A DNA stretch of 64,000 nt from Pseudorhizobium endolithicum (GTDB taxonomy: Bacteria > Pseudomonadota > Alphaproteobacteria > Rhizobiales > Rhizobiaceae): NCBI RefSeq assembly GCF_902153245.2, contig NZ_CABFWF030000013.1, positions 307,438 to 371,437 of the forward strand. The letters are read 5' to 3'. Shown here in pieces: positions 39,249 through 50,753 of the stretch. The notes under the pieces are model-generated. The model was given only the letters and a program-made list of their open reading frames with translations, was not told the origin of the DNA and ran no database searches. Position 1 is the stretch's first letter. Every line of letters begins with the position of its first letter. The translations under genes were made by a program, and so were the position numbers.

Positions 39249-39896
39249 TCATATCCCGAGCATCATCCGGACGATCGGCTCAAGGCCGCGGCCCAGTGCG
39301 CGGGTGTTTTCGGCATCGAGATGCACACCATCGAGCGGCGTCGTGCGCGCAACCGACGCGGCATCGTAAAAGCCGCAGCCAAGCTCGTCTGCCAGATCCC
39401 GGTAAAGCGAAGCCAGCATGGCCGACTGCTCTATGCCGCCGGCAAACATCGCCGCGAAGATCGGATCGGCCGTCTCGCAAAGGGGCGGCGGCGAGACGAT
39501 CAGGATGTCCGGGGCGTCGTAGTCAAACGACCATTCGTGATGGCGAACGAGCGCGACAAGGCGCTGGATTCCCTGGCGTGCCGCAATGGCCGTTCCGGCA
39601 ATGCCCGGCTTCATGTCGTTGGTGCCGAGCATGATGATAATGAGATCGAGCGGCATGTGGGTGTGCAGGACCGTCGGCAGGGTCTTCACGCCGTTGCGGT
39701 CGCAATCCGCCAGATGGTCGTCATAGCCGGTGGTGCGCCCGTTGAGGCCTTCCGCGATGACGTTCACTTCGGGACCGAGGGCCGAGGCAAGAATGCTCGG
39801 CCAGCGATCCTCAAGGGCATGGCGGCCAGAGCCGGCTGGGTCATAGCCCCAGGTAAGCGAATCGCCGAAGCAGAGGACGGACTTGGTATCGCTCAT
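39249..39896 (-). CDS. SGNH/GDSL hydrolase (arylesterase type)
   Basis: A 215-residue SGNH-fold esterase without a signal peptide, so likely cytoplasmic. Block I is CFGDSLTWGYDP with catalytic Ser13, block III is IMLGTNDMKPG, and block V is LDGVHLDAENTRALG with the Asp-His pair. It resembles the rhizobial arylesterases that act on acetyl or cephalosporin esters; the natural substrate is unknown. It lies between the DUF465 gene and a coiled-coil gene, all on the minus strand, in the stretch that separates pdhC from lpdA. Confidence 0.9.
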   Translation of the reverse strand: MSDTKSVLCFGDSLTWGYDPAGSGRHALEDRWPSILASALGPEVNVIAEGLNGRTTGYDDHLADCDRNGVKTLPTVLHTHMPLDLIIIMLGTNDMKPGIAGTAIAARQGIQRLVALVRHHEWSFDYDAPDILIVSPPPLCETADPIFAAMFAGGIEQSAMLASLYRDLADELGCGFYDAASVARTTPLDGVHLDAENTRALGRGLEPIVRMMLGI

Positions 39897-39939
39897 CAGG
39901 CGACCAATAGTCGGCAGGCTGGTCTGTCGCGATCTGCCA

Positions 39940-40182
39940 TCACTTGTCCTTCATCAGTGCTTCCACCTTGCGCTCCAGCTCGAAGATCCGCTCCTCGAAC
40001 TCGCCGGTGACAAGCCTCGACATCATCGTATCCGCCTGAAGTGCCTGACGGATGGTCTTCTGCCCGCTCTCCAGCTTGTCCAACTGCTGTTTCATGTCGT
40101 GCATATCAGTACGCGTGTCACGAATGTCGGCGCGTATCTCGCGCAGCATCGGCATGATCATATCGACAGGTTCATTTGCCAT
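39940..40182 (-). CDS. hypothetical coiled-coil protein
   Basis: An 80-residue soluble protein made of two predicted coiled-coil segments: IRADIRDTRTDMHDMKQQLDKL (residues about 15-40) and EFEERIFELERKVEALMK at the end. Methionine and glutamate are frequent. No family is recognised. ATG 40182 with GGGAG upstream was preferred to the GTG two codons earlier. It is downstream of the pdhC terminator and upstream of the SGNH gene. Confidence 0.65.
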   Translation of the reverse strand: MANEPVDMIMPMLREIRADIRDTRTDMHDMKQQLDKLESGQKTIRQALQADTMMSRLVTGEFEERIFELERKVEALMKDK

Positions 40183-40272
40183 CGACACTCTCCCTGAACG
40201 GGTGTTCCTACCGGATGAATATGGAGATCCTGCCTGCGAAAGTCACGGTACCGCCACTCGCGGGCGGAAGAG

Positions 40273-40296
40273 TTCCTCCCGGCGCGCCGGGAGGAA
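40273..40296 (-). terminator. perfect inverted repeat terminator after pdhC
   Basis: A 24-base palindrome: ten pairs (40273-40282 with 40287-40296), loop CGCG. It starts six bases beyond the pdhC stop (40303) on the minus strand and probably ends the pdhABC transcript, although no T-run follows. Confidence 0.7.
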
Positions 40297-40302
40297 TATG
40301 CA

Positions 40303-41700
40303 CTACACCAGCATCGCCATCGGGTTCTCGATGTAGCGCTTGAAGGCTGAAGCCAGCTCCGCACCGAGTGCGCCGTCGATGACGCGGTGGTCGAAGGCGA
40401 AGGTTGCGGTCATCACCGTGCCGACCTTGATCTCGCCGTTCTTGACGATCGGCTTCTCCACGCCGGCACCGATCGAGACGATCGAGGCCTGCGGCAGGTT
40501 GATGATCGAGGTGAAGTTGGACACGCCGAACATGCCGAGATTGGAGACCGAGGTCGTACCGCCCTGGTATTCCTCCGGCTTCAGCTTCTTGTCGCGGGCG
40601 CGACGGGCGAGATCCTTCACCTCGTTGGAGATGGCGGAGAGGGTCTTCGTTTCCGCCTTGCGGACGATTGGCGTGATCAGCCCGTCCGGGATGGCCACGG
40701 CAACGCCGACATCCGAATGCTTGTGCAGCACGCGAGCCGTAGACGTCCAGGAGGCATTCGCCATCGGGACATCGCGAAGCGCCAGCGCCATCGCCTTGAT
40801 GATGAAGTCGTTGACCGAGAGCTTGAATGCCGGAACGTCGCCCTTCTCCGTCTTCTTCACCGGCGCCGACTTGTTGATCTCCGCGCGCAGCGCCATCAGC
40901 GCATCGAGTTCGCAGTCCATCGAGATCGTGTAGGACGGAACTGTCTGGCTCGACTCGGTAAGGCGCGAGGCGATCGTCTTGCGCATGCCGTCATGCGGCA
41001 GGAGTTCGTAGGAGCCTTCCTCGAAAAGACGCAGCACGGCGTCGTCGGACGGACCCTTCGCCATGGCCCGAGCCGGGGCGCCCGTAGCACCTGCCTGCGG
41101 CGCGGCAGCAGGAGCAGCCTTGCCGGTACCGGAGGCGACGGCCTTTTCGATATCCGCCTTCACCACGCGGCCATGCGGGCCGGATCCGGTGACGGCCGAA
41201 AGATCAAGGCCGGCTTCCTTGGCGAGGCGACGGGCAAGCGGCGAGGAAAAGACGCGTTTTCCATCGGCAGCAGGCGCCGAGGTGGACGGCGCCGGAGCGG
41301 CATCCGCAACCGGCTTGTCACCCCTCGGAGACTCGGAGGCCTTTTCCGAAGGCGCAGCCTCCGCCTTGGGTGCCTGGGCTTGGCGTGCCTGGGCCTTGGG
41401 TGCCTCCGACGTAGGTGCATCACCGCCGCCAGCGGATGCGGCGGCCGAGACATCCTCACCTTCTTCAGCAAGGATGGCGATCAGCGCATTGACCTTGACA
41501 GCCTCCGTGCCGGCCGGGACGACGATCTTCGCCACCGTTCCCTCATCCACGGCTTCCACTTCCATCGTCGCCTTGTCGGTCTCGATCTCGGCGATCACGT
41601 CGCCGGGAGCAACCTTGTCACCCTCCTTGACCAGCCACTTGGCGAGATTGCCCTCTTCCATGGTGGGGGAAAGGGCCGGCATGGTGATGTTGATCGGCAT
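40303..41700 (-). CDS. pdhC: pyruvate dehydrogenase E2, dihydrolipoamide acetyltransferase
   Basis: Forms the core of the pyruvate dehydrogenase complex and passes acetyl from lipoyl to CoA. The 465-residue protein has one lipoyl domain (1-80, lipoyl Lys43 in [12 protein letters not shown]), an alanine-rich flexible linker (about 85-150), the E1/E3-binding domain ([16 protein letters not shown], about 153-190), another Ala/Pro linker, and the catalytic domain with [16 protein letters not shown] and the catalytic [13 protein letters not shown]. Its lipoyl domain is closely related, also at DNA level, to that of PdhB just upstream. It follows pdhB by 13 bases. Confidence 0.97.
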   Translation of the reverse strand: MPINITMPALSPTMEEGNLAKWLVKEGDKVAPGDVIAEIETDKATMEVEAVDEGTVAKIVVPAGTEAVKVNALIAILAEEGEDVSAAASAGGGDAPTSEAPKAQARQAQAPKAEAAPSEKASESPRGDKPVADAAPAPSTSAPAADGKRVFSSPLARRLAKEAGLDLSAVTGSGPHGRVVKADIEKAVASGTGKAAPAAAPQAGATGAPARAMAKGPSDDAVLRLFEEGSYELLPHDGMRKTIASRLTESSQTVPSYTISMDCELDALMALRAEINKSAPVKKTEKGDVPAFKLSVNDFIIKAMALALRDVPMANASWTSTARVLHKHSDVGVAVAIPDGLITPIVRKAETKTLSAISNEVKDLARRARDKKLKPEEYQGGTTSVSNLGMFGVSNFTSIINLPQASIVSIGAGVEKPIVKNGEIKVGTVMTATFAFDHRVIDGALGAELASAFKRYIENPMAMLV

Positions 41701-41713
41701 CGGACGCCCTCCC

Positions 41714-43144
41714 TTACTTGTAGCAGACGGTCTTCACCGCCTGGACGACTTCAGCGACGCTCGGCAAGGCGAGCTTTTCAAGATTGGCCGCATAGGGCAT
41801 CGGCACGTCCTTGCCGGCGATCGTCAGGATCGGCGCATCGAGATAGTCGAAGGCCTGCTGCATGACGCGCGTGGCGATTTCCGTACCCACCGAGTTCTGC
41901 GGATAGCCTTCCTCGACGGTGACCAGACGGCCGGTCTTCTTCACCGATTCGATGACGGTCGGCAGGTCCATCGGGCGCAGGGTGCGAAGATCGATCAGTT
42001 CGACGTCGATGCCTTCCTTCTCCAGTTCGGCGACGGCCTTGGTGGCATAGGTCATGCCGATGCCGAAGGAGACGATCGTCGCGTCCTTGCCCTGCTTGTG
42101 AATGCGGGCCTTGCCGATCGGCAGGACGAAATCATCCAGCTTCGGCACGTCGAAGGACTGGCCGTAGAGGATCTCGTTTTCCAGGAAGATCACCGGGTTC
42201 GGATCCCGGATCGCGGCCTTCAGCAGCCCCTTGGCGTCTGCGGCCGTATAGGGCATGACGACCTTGAGGCCGGGAATGCTCGAATACCAGGCAGCATAAT
42301 CCTGGCTGTGCTGGGCGGCGACGCGGGCGGCCGCACCGTTCGGGCCGCGAAAGACCATTGGCGCGCCCATCTGGCCGCCGGACATGTAGAGCGTCTTGGC
42401 GGCCGAGTTGATGATCTGGTCGATCGCCTGCATGGCGAAGTTGAAGGTCATGAACTCGACGATCGGGCGAAGGCCGGCCATGGCCGCCCCGACGCCGACG
42501 CCGGCAAAGCCGTGCTCGGTGATCGGGGTGTCGACGACGCGGCGCGCACCGAATTCCTGCAGCAGGCCTTGGGTCACCTTGTAGGCACCCTGGTATTCGG
42601 CGACTTCCTCGCCCATGACGAATACTGTCTCGTCACGACGCATCTCTTCCGCCATCGCGTCACGCAGGGCTTCGCGCACGGTCGTCGACACCATTTCCGT
42701 GCCTTCCGGAATATCCGGATCGCTTGCCACGTTGATCTTCGGCTGAGCAGGGACCTTGTTGTCGGCGGAGGAGGCCGGCTCGTCCTTGGCTTCGCGAGCC
42801 TTGCCGCCTGCAGCGTCCGAGGTCGCGGCCGGCGTATCGGCATCAGCCTTTGCCGCTTCCGGCTGGGCGGGCTTTTCCGCCGAAATGGAATCAGCGTTCT
42901 CGCCTTCCTGGAGCAGCACGGCGATCGGCGTGTTGACCTTGACGTTCTCGGTGCCGGCCTCGACCAGCAACTTGCCGATCACGCCTTCATCCACGGCTTC
43001 CACTTCCATGGTCGCCTTGTCGGTCTCGATTTCAGCAATGACGTCACCGGACGCGACCGTGTCGCCTTCCTTCTTCAGCCACTTGCTGAGGGTGCCCTCT
43101 TCCATGGTCGGAGAAAGGGCGGGCATGAGGATATCGATTGGCAT
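41714..43144 (-). CDS. pdhB: pyruvate dehydrogenase E1 beta subunit with N-terminal lipoyl domain
   Basis: E1 beta half of the thiamine-dependent pyruvate decarboxylating enzyme. The 476-residue protein is longer than the usual 330 because residues 1-80 are a lipoyl domain (Lys43 in [12 protein letters not shown]) and about 85-140 an Ala/Pro linker; the transketolase-like domain follows with [30 protein letters not shown] and [18 protein letters not shown]. This lipoyl-E1beta fusion is known in alphaproteobacteria. ATG 43144 begins the lipoyl domain; the upstream open frame overlaps pdhA. It follows pdhA by 19 bases. Confidence 0.97.
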   Translation of the reverse strand: MPIDILMPALSPTMEEGTLSKWLKKEGDTVASGDVIAEIETDKATMEVEAVDEGVIGKLLVEAGTENVKVNTPIAVLLQEGENADSISAEKPAQPEAAKADADTPAATSDAAGGKAREAKDEPASSADNKVPAQPKINVASDPDIPEGTEMVSTTVREALRDAMAEEMRRDETVFVMGEEVAEYQGAYKVTQGLLQEFGARRVVDTPITEHGFAGVGVGAAMAGLRPIVEFMTFNFAMQAIDQIINSAAKTLYMSGGQMGAPMVFRGPNGAAARVAAQHSQDYAAWYSSIPGLKVVMPYTAADAKGLLKAAIRDPNPVIFLENEILYGQSFDVPKLDDFVLPIGKARIHKQGKDATIVSFGIGMTYATKAVAELEKEGIDVELIDLRTLRPMDLPTVIESVKKTGRLVTVEEGYPQNSVGTEIATRVMQQAFDYLDAPILTIAGKDVPMPYAANLEKLALPSVAEVVQAVKTVCYK

Positions 43145-43163
43145 TCTAGTGTCCCTCCCCGTC

Positions 43164-44210
43164 TCAGAGCAGAATGTCGGTGTAGAGCTCGGAAACGTCC
43201 GGCTCCGGATCGTTCTGGGCAAAGTCGGCGGAGTCGGAGACGATGTCGCGGACATCCTTGTCGATCGTCTTCAACTGATCTTCCGAGGCCCAGCCCTTGT
43301 CCAGCAGGCGGTTCTTTACCTGCTCGATCGGATCGTGTTCCGAACGCATCTTCTGCACTTCGTCCTTGGAGCGGTACTTCGCCGGGTCGGACATGGAGTG
43401 ACCGCGATAGCGGTAGGTCAGCATTTCGAGGATGATCGGGCCCTTGCCGGAGCGGCAGTAGGCGACAGCCTCGTCGGCCGCTGCCTTGACGGCGCGGACG
43501 TCCATGCCGTCCACCTGGTATCCAGGAATGCCGAAGGAGGCACCGCGCTGGGAGAAATCGGTCTGCGCGGAGGCGCGCGAGACGGAGGTGCCCATGGCGT
43601 AGCGGTTGTTCTCGATCACATAGACGATCGGCAGCTTCCACAGGTTGGCCATGTTGAAGCTCTCGTAGACCTGGCCCTGGTTGGCGGCGCCATCACCGAA
43701 ATAGGCAGTCGAGACGCTGTCATTGCCGCGATACTTGTTGGCGAAGGCGAGGCCCGTGCCGAGGGAGACCTGGGCCCCGACGATGCCGTGGCCGCCATAG
43801 AAGTGCTTTTCCTTGGAGAACATGTGCATGGAGCCACCCTTCCCCTTGGAATAGCCGCCCCGGCGCCCCGTCAGTTCCGCCATGACGCCACGAGCGCTCA
43901 TGCCGGTTGCCAGCATGTGGCCGTGGTCACGATAGCCGGTGATGACCTGGTCGCCTTCCTTGAGCGCCATCTGCATGCCGACGACGACCGCTTCCTGGCC
44001 GATATAGAGGTGACAGAAGCCGCCGATGAAACCCATGCCATAGAGCTGGCCGGCCTTCTCTTCAAACCGCCTGATCAGCAGCATGTCGCGATAAGCCTGG
44101 AGCTCCTGCTCCTTGTCGAACTCGGCGATGGTGCCGCCGTTGAAATCCTTCTTTGCAGGCTTCGCCGCGAATGTGCGGCCGGATCCAGACGCGATTTTTC
44201 TCGGCGCCAT
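43164..44210 (-). CDS. pdhA: pyruvate dehydrogenase E1 alpha subunit
   Basis: Thiamine diphosphate-binding E1 alpha; 348 residues. The ThDP motif runs [18 protein letters not shown] to [11 protein letters not shown], and the phosphorylation-loop equivalent is [15 protein letters not shown]. The basic, low-complexity N-terminus ([10 protein letters not shown]) is usual in rhizobia. It heads pdhA-pdhB-pdhC. The 152 bases between it and ftsB carry AT-rich stretches and presumably the operon promoter, but I could not settle on one. Confidence 0.97.
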   Translation of the reverse strand: MAPRKIASGSGRTFAAKPAKKDFNGGTIAEFDKEQELQAYRDMLLIRRFEEKAGQLYGMGFIGGFCHLYIGQEAVVVGMQMALKEGDQVITGYRDHGHMLATGMSARGVMAELTGRRGGYSKGKGGSMHMFSKEKHFYGGHGIVGAQVSLGTGLAFANKYRGNDSVSTAYFGDGAANQGQVYESFNMANLWKLPIVYVIENNRYAMGTSVSRASAQTDFSQRGASFGIPGYQVDGMDVRAVKAAADEAVAYCRSGKGPIILEMLTYRYRGHSMSDPAKYRSKDEVQKMRSEHDPIEQVKNRLLDKGWASEDQLKTIDKDVRDIVSDSADFAQNDPEPDVSELYTDILL

Positions 44211-44362
44211 TCATCCCTCCCTCTGTGCTGCAGTTGTCTCGTTTCGGGCCGCTAACATAGGGAAGAAACAGAACACCAGCAATGCTATAAATGCATGGCT
44301 CGCATTCGTGGCAACTTGCTGATATCATTAACGGTTTCGGGATTAACCCGAACTCGGTTAAT

Positions 44363-44680
44363 CTAGAAGTAATTGTTGAAGATGACGATTTCGTCTTCGC
44401 GCGAGACGTTCAACTGATACCGCGCGATCTCGTCGAGCATGTCCTTCTCGAGCGAACCGTCGCTCAGCAACTGGACCTGCCGCTCCAGCGCCTGCCGCTT
44501 CTCGGTGAGCCTGGCGAGTTCCGCGACCCTCTCAAGCCGCTGCCGCTCGAATTGTTCCGTGGCAACCAGACCGAGGTCACCGTTCACGGAATGGTAGCCG
44601 AAATAGGAAAGGAAAGCGACAGTGATGAGCGGAAGGACGAACCGCCCGAGTTTTCTTTCCTTGTGGTGCTTGGTCCACAT
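44363..44680 (-). CDS. ftsB: FtsB/DivIC septum formation initiator
   Basis: A small bitopic division protein of 105 residues: short basic cytoplasmic start (WTKHHKERKLGR), one transmembrane helix (FVLPLITVAFLSYFGYHS, about 13-31), and a periplasmic coiled coil (ATEQFERQRLERVAELARL onward). It bridges FtsL and FtsQ in the divisome. ATG 44680 is chosen; a GTG four codons earlier (44692) lies in the ribosome-site region. It is upstream of pdhA and downstream of eno in the same direction, a rhizobial arrangement. Confidence 0.92.
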   Translation of the reverse strand: MWTKHHKERKLGRFVLPLITVAFLSYFGYHSVNGDLGLVATEQFERQRLERVAELARLTEKRQALERQVQLLSDGSLEKDMLDEIARYQLNVSREDEIVIFNNYF

Positions 44681-44762
44681 GGCGCGCGACACCTTTGAAA
44701 CGCATTACGTCGCGCCCAAACTCGCAGAACATGCTTAAGCAATGGTTGACCGGGCTCGGACA

Positions 44763-44797
44763 GAGAAGGGCCCGCATGCGGGATGCGGGCCCTTCTC
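44763..44797 (-). terminator. 15-bp perfect hairpin after eno
   Basis: A perfect 15-pair stem (44763-44777 with 44783-44797) and a GCGGG loop, 65 bases past the eno stop and before ftsB. The TCTCTCTTAC flank is on the upstream side for eno, so termination efficiency is uncertain, but the stem is the strongest in this part of the window. Confidence 0.7.
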
Positions 44798-44861
44798 TCT
44801 TACTTGGATTGCGTGCGGCACTCCGCCAAGCGCCGGCCTGGAGTACCGGCGCGAGGAGAAC

Positions 44862-46205
<1,344 letters not shown>

Positions 46206-46222
46206 TTACAATTACGTCCCGA

Positions 46223-47071
46223 TCAGGCGGATTTCGCCACGGCATCCAAGGCGAGCAGCTTCTCCAGAAGCCGCCGCATATCCTTCAGGGGCACCATGTT
46301 CGGCCCGTCGGACGGCGCATTGTCCGGATCCTCGTGCGTTTCGATGAAGAGTCCGGCAACGCCCACGGCCACGGCCGCACGCGCCAGCGTCTCGACGAAT
46401 TCACGCTGCCCCCCGGAGGAGCCGCCCTGCCCGCCCGGCTGCTGCACCGAATGGGTCGCGTCGAAGACGACTGGCGATCCCATGGCCGCCATGATCGGCA
46501 GCGAGCGCATGTCGGAGACGAGCGTGTTGTAGCCGAAGGATACCCCCCGCTCGCAGAGCAAGACGTTGGGATTGCCGCTGGCGGTAAACTTCGCCTGGAC
46601 GTTCTTCATGTCCCAGGGTGCCAGGAACTGGCCCTTCTTGACATTGATGGTACGGCCGGTCCTGGCGGCCGCGATCAGAAGATCGGTCTGGCGGCAGAGG
46701 AAGGCAGGGATCTGGAGGATGTCGACCGCAGGCGCCACGAGCCCGCATTGCTCCTCGGTGTGGATGTCCGTGAGAACGGGAAACCCGAACTCCTTCTTCA
46801 GATCGGAAAAAATCTGCAGGGCCTTTTCCAGGCCTATTCCGCGCTTGCCGGAAAGCGAGGTGCGGTTGGCCTTGTCGAAGGAGGACTTGTAGACGAGGCC
46901 GATTCCGAGATCGCCGCAAAGCTCCTTCAGCGTACCGGCGACCATGAAGGCGTGATCGCGGCTTTCCATCTGACAAGGCCCGGCGATCAACGAGAAACGC
47001 GCGTTCTGGGAGAACAGCACGCGGCCCTCGCCCTCGCCGACAAGGACCTCAGAATTTGGCTTCACGTCCAT
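46223..47071 (-). CDS. kdsA: 3-deoxy-D-manno-octulosonate 8-phosphate synthase
   Basis: Condenses phosphoenolpyruvate with arabinose 5-phosphate to give KDO 8-phosphate for lipopolysaccharide core. 282 residues, TIM barrel. Diagnostic parts are [43 protein letters not shown] and [14 protein letters not shown]. Cys33 in AGPC and the SDGP motif near the end point to the metal-dependent class II, unlike the E. coli enzyme, which has Asn at the first place. ATG 47071 ([12 protein letters not shown]) is chosen; the longer frame enters the lexA promoter region. Confidence 0.96.
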   Translation of the reverse strand: MDVKPNSEVLVGEGEGRVLFSQNARFSLIAGPCQMESRDHAFMVAGTLKELCGDLGIGLVYKSSFDKANRTSLSGKRGIGLEKALQIFSDLKKEFGFPVLTDIHTEEQCGLVAPAVDILQIPAFLCRQTDLLIAAARTGRTINVKKGQFLAPWDMKNVQAKFTASGNPNVLLCERGVSFGYNTLVSDMRSLPIMAAMGSPVVFDATHSVQQPGGQGGSSGGQREFVETLARAAVAVGVAGLFIETHEDPDNAPSDGPNMVPLKDMRRLLEKLLALDAVAKSA

Positions 47072-47208
47072 CGCAGCACTCCGAAGGCAATCATCCTGTT
47101 CCGCCTCGGCTCTCGCCAGCGGACGCGACGTCATTAGCAGCAAGTATGGGCTCTGTCACGGCAGGATGGATGCGGATGCCGCAGGCAGGCGGGAACTTTC
47201 CCCTTGCA

Positions 47209-47223
47209 GAACACATGCGGAAC
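47209..47223 (+). promoter_or_regulatory. LexA (SOS) box 1 upstream of lexA
   Basis: GAAC-N7-GAAC, which on the other strand is GTTC-N7-GTTC, the exact SOS box of alphaproteobacteria. It lies 45-59 bases before the lexA ATG, consistent with autorepression. Confidence 0.88.
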
Positions 47224-47234
47224 AGATAGATTCC

Positions 47235-47249
47235 GTTCCGGATTTGTTT
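47235..47249 (+). promoter_or_regulatory. possible second LexA box
   Basis: GTTC-N7-GTTT at 47235-47249, one mismatch from the GTTC-N7-GTTC consensus and in the opposite orientation to box 1, 12 bases from it. Close enough for two LexA dimers to sit side by side. Confidence 0.5.
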
Positions 47250-47267
47250 CATCCCGAAGGAACCCGG

Positions 47268-47984
47268 ATGCTCACGCGCAAACAGCAGGAACTGCTACTC
47301 TTCATTCACGAGCGGATGAAGGAATCGGGCGTGCCGCCCTCGTTCGACGAGATGAAGGACGCGCTCGACCTTGCTTCCAAATCGGGGATCCACCGCCTCA
47401 TCACGGCGCTGGAAGAGCGCGGCTTCATCCGCCGCCTGCCGAACCGGGCCCGGGCGCTGGAGGTCATCAAGCTGCCGGAAGCCTACAGCAGCAGCCTGCA
47501 ACCTCGCCGCGGCTTCTCGCCGAGCGTCATCGAAGGCAGCCTCGGCAAGCAGAAGCCGACGCCCGCTGCTCCGGCAAAGGCGGCCAACGACGAAACCTCA
47601 AGCACAAGCATTCCGGTCATGGGGCGCATCGCAGCCGGCGTTCCCATCTCCGCCATCCAGAACAACACACACGACATCGCCGTTCCGGCGGAAATGCTCG
47701 GCTCCGGGGAACACTACGCACTGGAAGTGAAAGGTGACTCGATGATCGAGGCGGGCATCCTCGACGGTGATACGGTCATCATCCGCAATGGCCAGACCGC
47801 CAGCCCCGGCGATATCGTCGTGGCACTCGTCGACGACGAGGAGGCGACCCTCAAGCGCTTCCGCCGCCGCGGCGCCTCGATCGCACTGGAGGCGGCCAAT
47901 CCTGCCTACGAAACGCGTATCCTGCCGGCGGACCGTGTGAAGGTTCAAGGCAAGCTCGTTGGTCTCATCCGCCGCTACCACTGA
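47268..47984 (+). CDS. lexA: SOS repressor LexA
   Basis: Represses DNA-damage genes and cleaves itself when RecA is activated. 238 residues: N-terminal winged helix ([17 protein letters not shown] onward, 1-65), a long linker (70-115) and the S24 peptidase domain. Self-cleavage is between Ala123 and Gly124 (RIAAGVP); the catalytic pair is Ser158 (KGDSMIE) and Lys196 (EEATLKRF). ATG 47268 gives the family N-terminus. It is preceded by one exact and one near-exact SOS box, and its last ten bases overlap the end of comEC. Confidence 0.97.
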   Translation: MLTRKQQELLLFIHERMKESGVPPSFDEMKDALDLASKSGIHRLITALEERGFIRRLPNRARALEVIKLPEAYSSSLQPRRGFSPSVIEGSLGKQKPTPAAPAKAANDETSSTSIPVMGRIAAGVPISAIQNNTHDIAVPAEMLGSGEHYALEVKGDSMIEAGILDGDTVIIRNGQTASPGDIVVALVDDEEATLKRFRRRGASIALEAANPAYETRILPADRVKVQGKLVGLIRRYH

Positions 47985-50482
47985 TCAGCTTCGCCTCGAG
48001 AGGACGGAACCGGCGCCTCGAACTCTCCGGTCCTCCAGTCGAATAAGCGGTGCCTGGACCAGGGACGGTCAATGCCGGCCATGGCGGCGACGATCGTCCA
48101 TTGGTGACTGTCCCGGCTGCCGTTGAGGCTGATCTCCAGGGAGCCCGCTCTTCTCAACGTAGCGCCGCTTATCAGTCTTGCGCCGGACCGACATTGGTCG
48201 AAGGGGGCCCGCGGTGCGACGACCAGCACCGCCAGATCGCACGCGATGCCGGCAATGCGGCCGTCCTCCACCACGGCGATGGCCACGCCTTCGTCGGTCA
48301 CAGCCACGCACCAGGCCTTCGGCAGGCATTGGAAACGGCCGGCATCCGCACCTGCCGCAGCAAAAGCTTGCCGCATCGCCGCGCGGTGGCGATGCCGTTG
48401 CTCATCATCGAACGCGCCGCCGTCCTTCTCCTTTCCGGTTGCGCTCAGGCCTCCCTCTCCAACGCCCTTGGGGGCAATGTCTTCGCCCGGTGATACGACA
48501 GGCTTTCGCGGATCGGTGAGCAACAGGGCCCGCCGCCACTGGTCGAAGACGAAACCGGGCGGGCGGGTGCGATTCGTGGCAGGCGACGGCTGTAGGGTCG
48601 CGACAAGCGTGCCGTCATCGGCAACGAGGATATCCGGAAGCGGTGCGCGCTGCGCCTGCCAGGACAGCAGAAAGGCTGTCGCAATCAACGGGATGCCCAA
48701 TAGCCTCAACTTCGTGCGGAGGAGTGTCAGCAACAGAAGCCCTACCGAGGCGACCGGCAGAAACCAGGGATGCTGGCGGCCCACACCGACATCTCCGCCC
48801 CAGGACGACACCGCTTTCGCCACATGGATGACCGCTTCCAATCCCGCTCCCATAAGCTTCAGAAAGGGCGCATCCAGCCCGAACGGCATGAGCAGCATAC
48901 CCACAAGGCCTGCAGGCATGACCAGAAAGGAGATGATCGGCATCACCGCCAGGTTGGCGACCAAGCCGTAGCCGGACAGCCGATGGAAATGGTCCATCGA
49001 GTAGATCGCCGTCGAAAGCCCTCCGATCAGCGACGTTGCGAAGATGCCGGCCATCAGGTGCCAGACCGTCAGGAATGGCGCCAACCGGCCGTGCCCGGTC
49101 GGAAAGGGGTGGGGTTCCCGGTGGCTCTGGCGCCTGCTCCAGAACGCATAGCCGGCGATCAGCGCCGCCGTGGCGGCGAATGACATCTGGAAGCTCGGCC
49201 CCATGACCTCGGACGGCGACACCAGCAGAATCACGATCGCGGAGATTGCCACATTGCGCAGGCTGATGGCCGCGCGATCGACGAGGACGGCGATCAGCAT
49301 CACGGCCATCATCAGGTATGCGCGCTCGGCGGAAACTGCGAAGCCCGATATGAGGTAATAGACGGTCGCCATCAGGAGCGCTCCGACCGCGGCGATCTTC
49401 TTGATCGGCCAGGCCTGTGCGAAACCGGTGAAGAGCCCGAGGCCGCTGCGCAGTCCGATGAAGAATATGCCGGCGGCGAGCGCCATGTTGAGACCCGAAA
49501 TGGCGACGATGTGGGCAAGCCCCGATATGCGCAGCGCCTCCGTCGTCTCCTCCGAGATGGCACGTCTCTCATCGGTGACAATGGCCGCCGCAAAGGCGCC
49601 GGCATCGCCGGCGACGGTCGCACGGATACGGTCGGCGATCGTTCCGCGCAGTTCGAATATCCGTTGCGAGAGCCTCTCGCTCCAATCTCGCTCGTCGGCT
49701 TTCCGCGTCCCCGCGGGCTGAGGCGCCCCATAGAAGAAGCCGACCGCTCCTATGCCGTCGTAGTAGGAGCGAAAGGCGAAGTCGTTCAGTCCCGGAAGGG
49801 CCGGGCCGGATGGAGGCGAAAGGCGCGCTCGCCCCCGCAGCACATCTCCGGCCTCGAAAGGCCGGTGCTTCGCGCGGGCGAGGAGTACCACATCCTCCGG
49901 GGGCCGCTTGAGGATCGGCCGCTCTGTCGCGTTGACGCGGATGAAATAGCGCCAGCGGCCCTCTCCCGCCGGTTCGCGCCGATGAACTTCCCCTACCACG
50001 CTGGTGGTGACGGGGGAGTCGAGGATTACCGTTGCACGCCGCCACGTCTCGACTTCCGCGGCGGCCGCCCCGATGAGAAGAAGGCTGAAGGAAAGAAGAA
50101 AGCTACGGATCCTGCCGAGAGGAGACGCGACGGAGAGCGCAAGCAAGGACAACGGGAGAAGCGTGAACACCAGAAAGGCAGGAGGATCACGGGGCAGCGC
50201 GAACCAGACTGCCGCGCCACCGCCTATCAGGACCGGGATGAACAGGAAGGCATGACCGTGGGAGACCTCCTCGTTCAGCGCCTTCTGCAGCTTCGCTGCC
50301 GAAGGCTCCCGGGACCACCCGGAATCAACCCTTTTGCGCCTGCTCAACAGCCTCAGCGGACCGGCAAGACGGCGGTCGGCGGACACGTGATCTCCGGTGG
50401 CGGCAGAAACGAGCCGGGTCGTACCGCGTGAGGATAGATCCCCCGGTTCGGTTCGTTCCCGAACTGCCCCCTCCTGCGACAT
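47975..50482 (-). CDS. comEC: ComEC/Rec2 family DNA-uptake channel protein
   Basis: Predicted inner-membrane channel for single-stranded DNA in transformation; 835 residues. After a polar N-terminus (1-75), two or three helices (about 85-145) precede the DUF4131 OB-like domain (150-260), then the competence domain (about 310-600) with the signature [15 protein letters not shown] and many helices. The C-terminal soluble region (about 640-835) takes the place of the metallo-beta-lactamase domain but I do not see its HxHxDH motif. ATG 50482 is chosen over the TTG at 50515. Competence is not established in most rhizobia. The end overlaps lexA. Confidence 0.88.
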   Translation of the reverse strand: MSQEGAVRERTEPGDLSSRGTTRLVSAATGDHVSADRRLAGPLRLLSRRKRVDSGWSREPSAAKLQKALNEEVSHGHAFLFIPVLIGGGAAVWFALPRDPPAFLVFTLLPLSLLALSVASPLGRIRSFLLSFSLLLIGAAAAEVETWRRATVILDSPVTTSVVGEVHRREPAGEGRWRYFIRVNATERPILKRPPEDVVLLARAKHRPFEAGDVLRGRARLSPPSGPALPGLNDFAFRSYYDGIGAVGFFYGAPQPAGTRKADERDWSERLSQRIFELRGTIADRIRATVAGDAGAFAAAIVTDERRAISEETTEALRISGLAHIVAISGLNMALAAGIFFIGLRSGLGLFTGFAQAWPIKKIAAVGALLMATVYYLISGFAVSAERAYLMMAVMLIAVLVDRAAISLRNVAISAIVILLVSPSEVMGPSFQMSFAATAALIAGYAFWSRRQSHREPHPFPTGHGRLAPFLTVWHLMAGIFATSLIGGLSTAIYSMDHFHRLSGYGLVANLAVMPIISFLVMPAGLVGMLLMPFGLDAPFLKLMGAGLEAVIHVAKAVSSWGGDVGVGRQHPWFLPVASVGLLLLTLLRTKLRLLGIPLIATAFLLSWQAQRAPLPDILVADDGTLVATLQPSPATNRTRPPGFVFDQWRRALLLTDPRKPVVSPGEDIAPKGVGEGGLSATGKEKDGGAFDDEQRHRHRAAMRQAFAAAGADAGRFQCLPKAWCVAVTDEGVAIAVVEDGRIAGIACDLAVLVVAPRAPFDQCRSGARLISGATLRRAGSLEISLNGSRDSHQWTIVAAMAGIDRPWSRHRLFDWRTGEFEAPVPSSRGEADQW

Positions 50483-50708
50483 CGGCACCCACCCAGCCTC
50501 GCATGAACCATGCAACCGCCACGATGAAATTGCAACCCCAACCTGTGCAACGGTTTCTCAGCGTCTTCGTCGGATCAGCCTTCATGACTGATTTTTAACC
50601 GCAAACTGAACGTCAGGGCAGAAGCGATTTCGGCACTGCACAATTAGACATCAGCAGTGCTTGGCAGCAGGCGCCGGATCATATAGCAACACATTACGCT
50701 TAATTCTT

Positions 50709-50728
50709 GTGGCGTTTTGAGACGCCAC
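50709..50728 (+). promoter_or_regulatory. hairpin in the gltA leader
   Basis: GTGGCGT (50709-50715) pairs perfectly with ACGCCAC (50722-50728), loop TTTGAG, ending 13 bases before the gltA Shine-Dalgarno GGAGG. The 271-base gap between comEC and gltA otherwise shows only a weak promoter-like pair (TTGGCA at 50661, TATAGC at 50682). Confidence 0.4.
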
Positions 50729-50753
50729 GCCGCCAACAGGTTGGAGGATCAGC

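Noticed and set aside
41063-43435. 790-codon + frame across pdhC and pdhB
   Set aside because: Low-complexity Ala/Ser/Arg translation opposite two clear pyruvate dehydrogenase genes.
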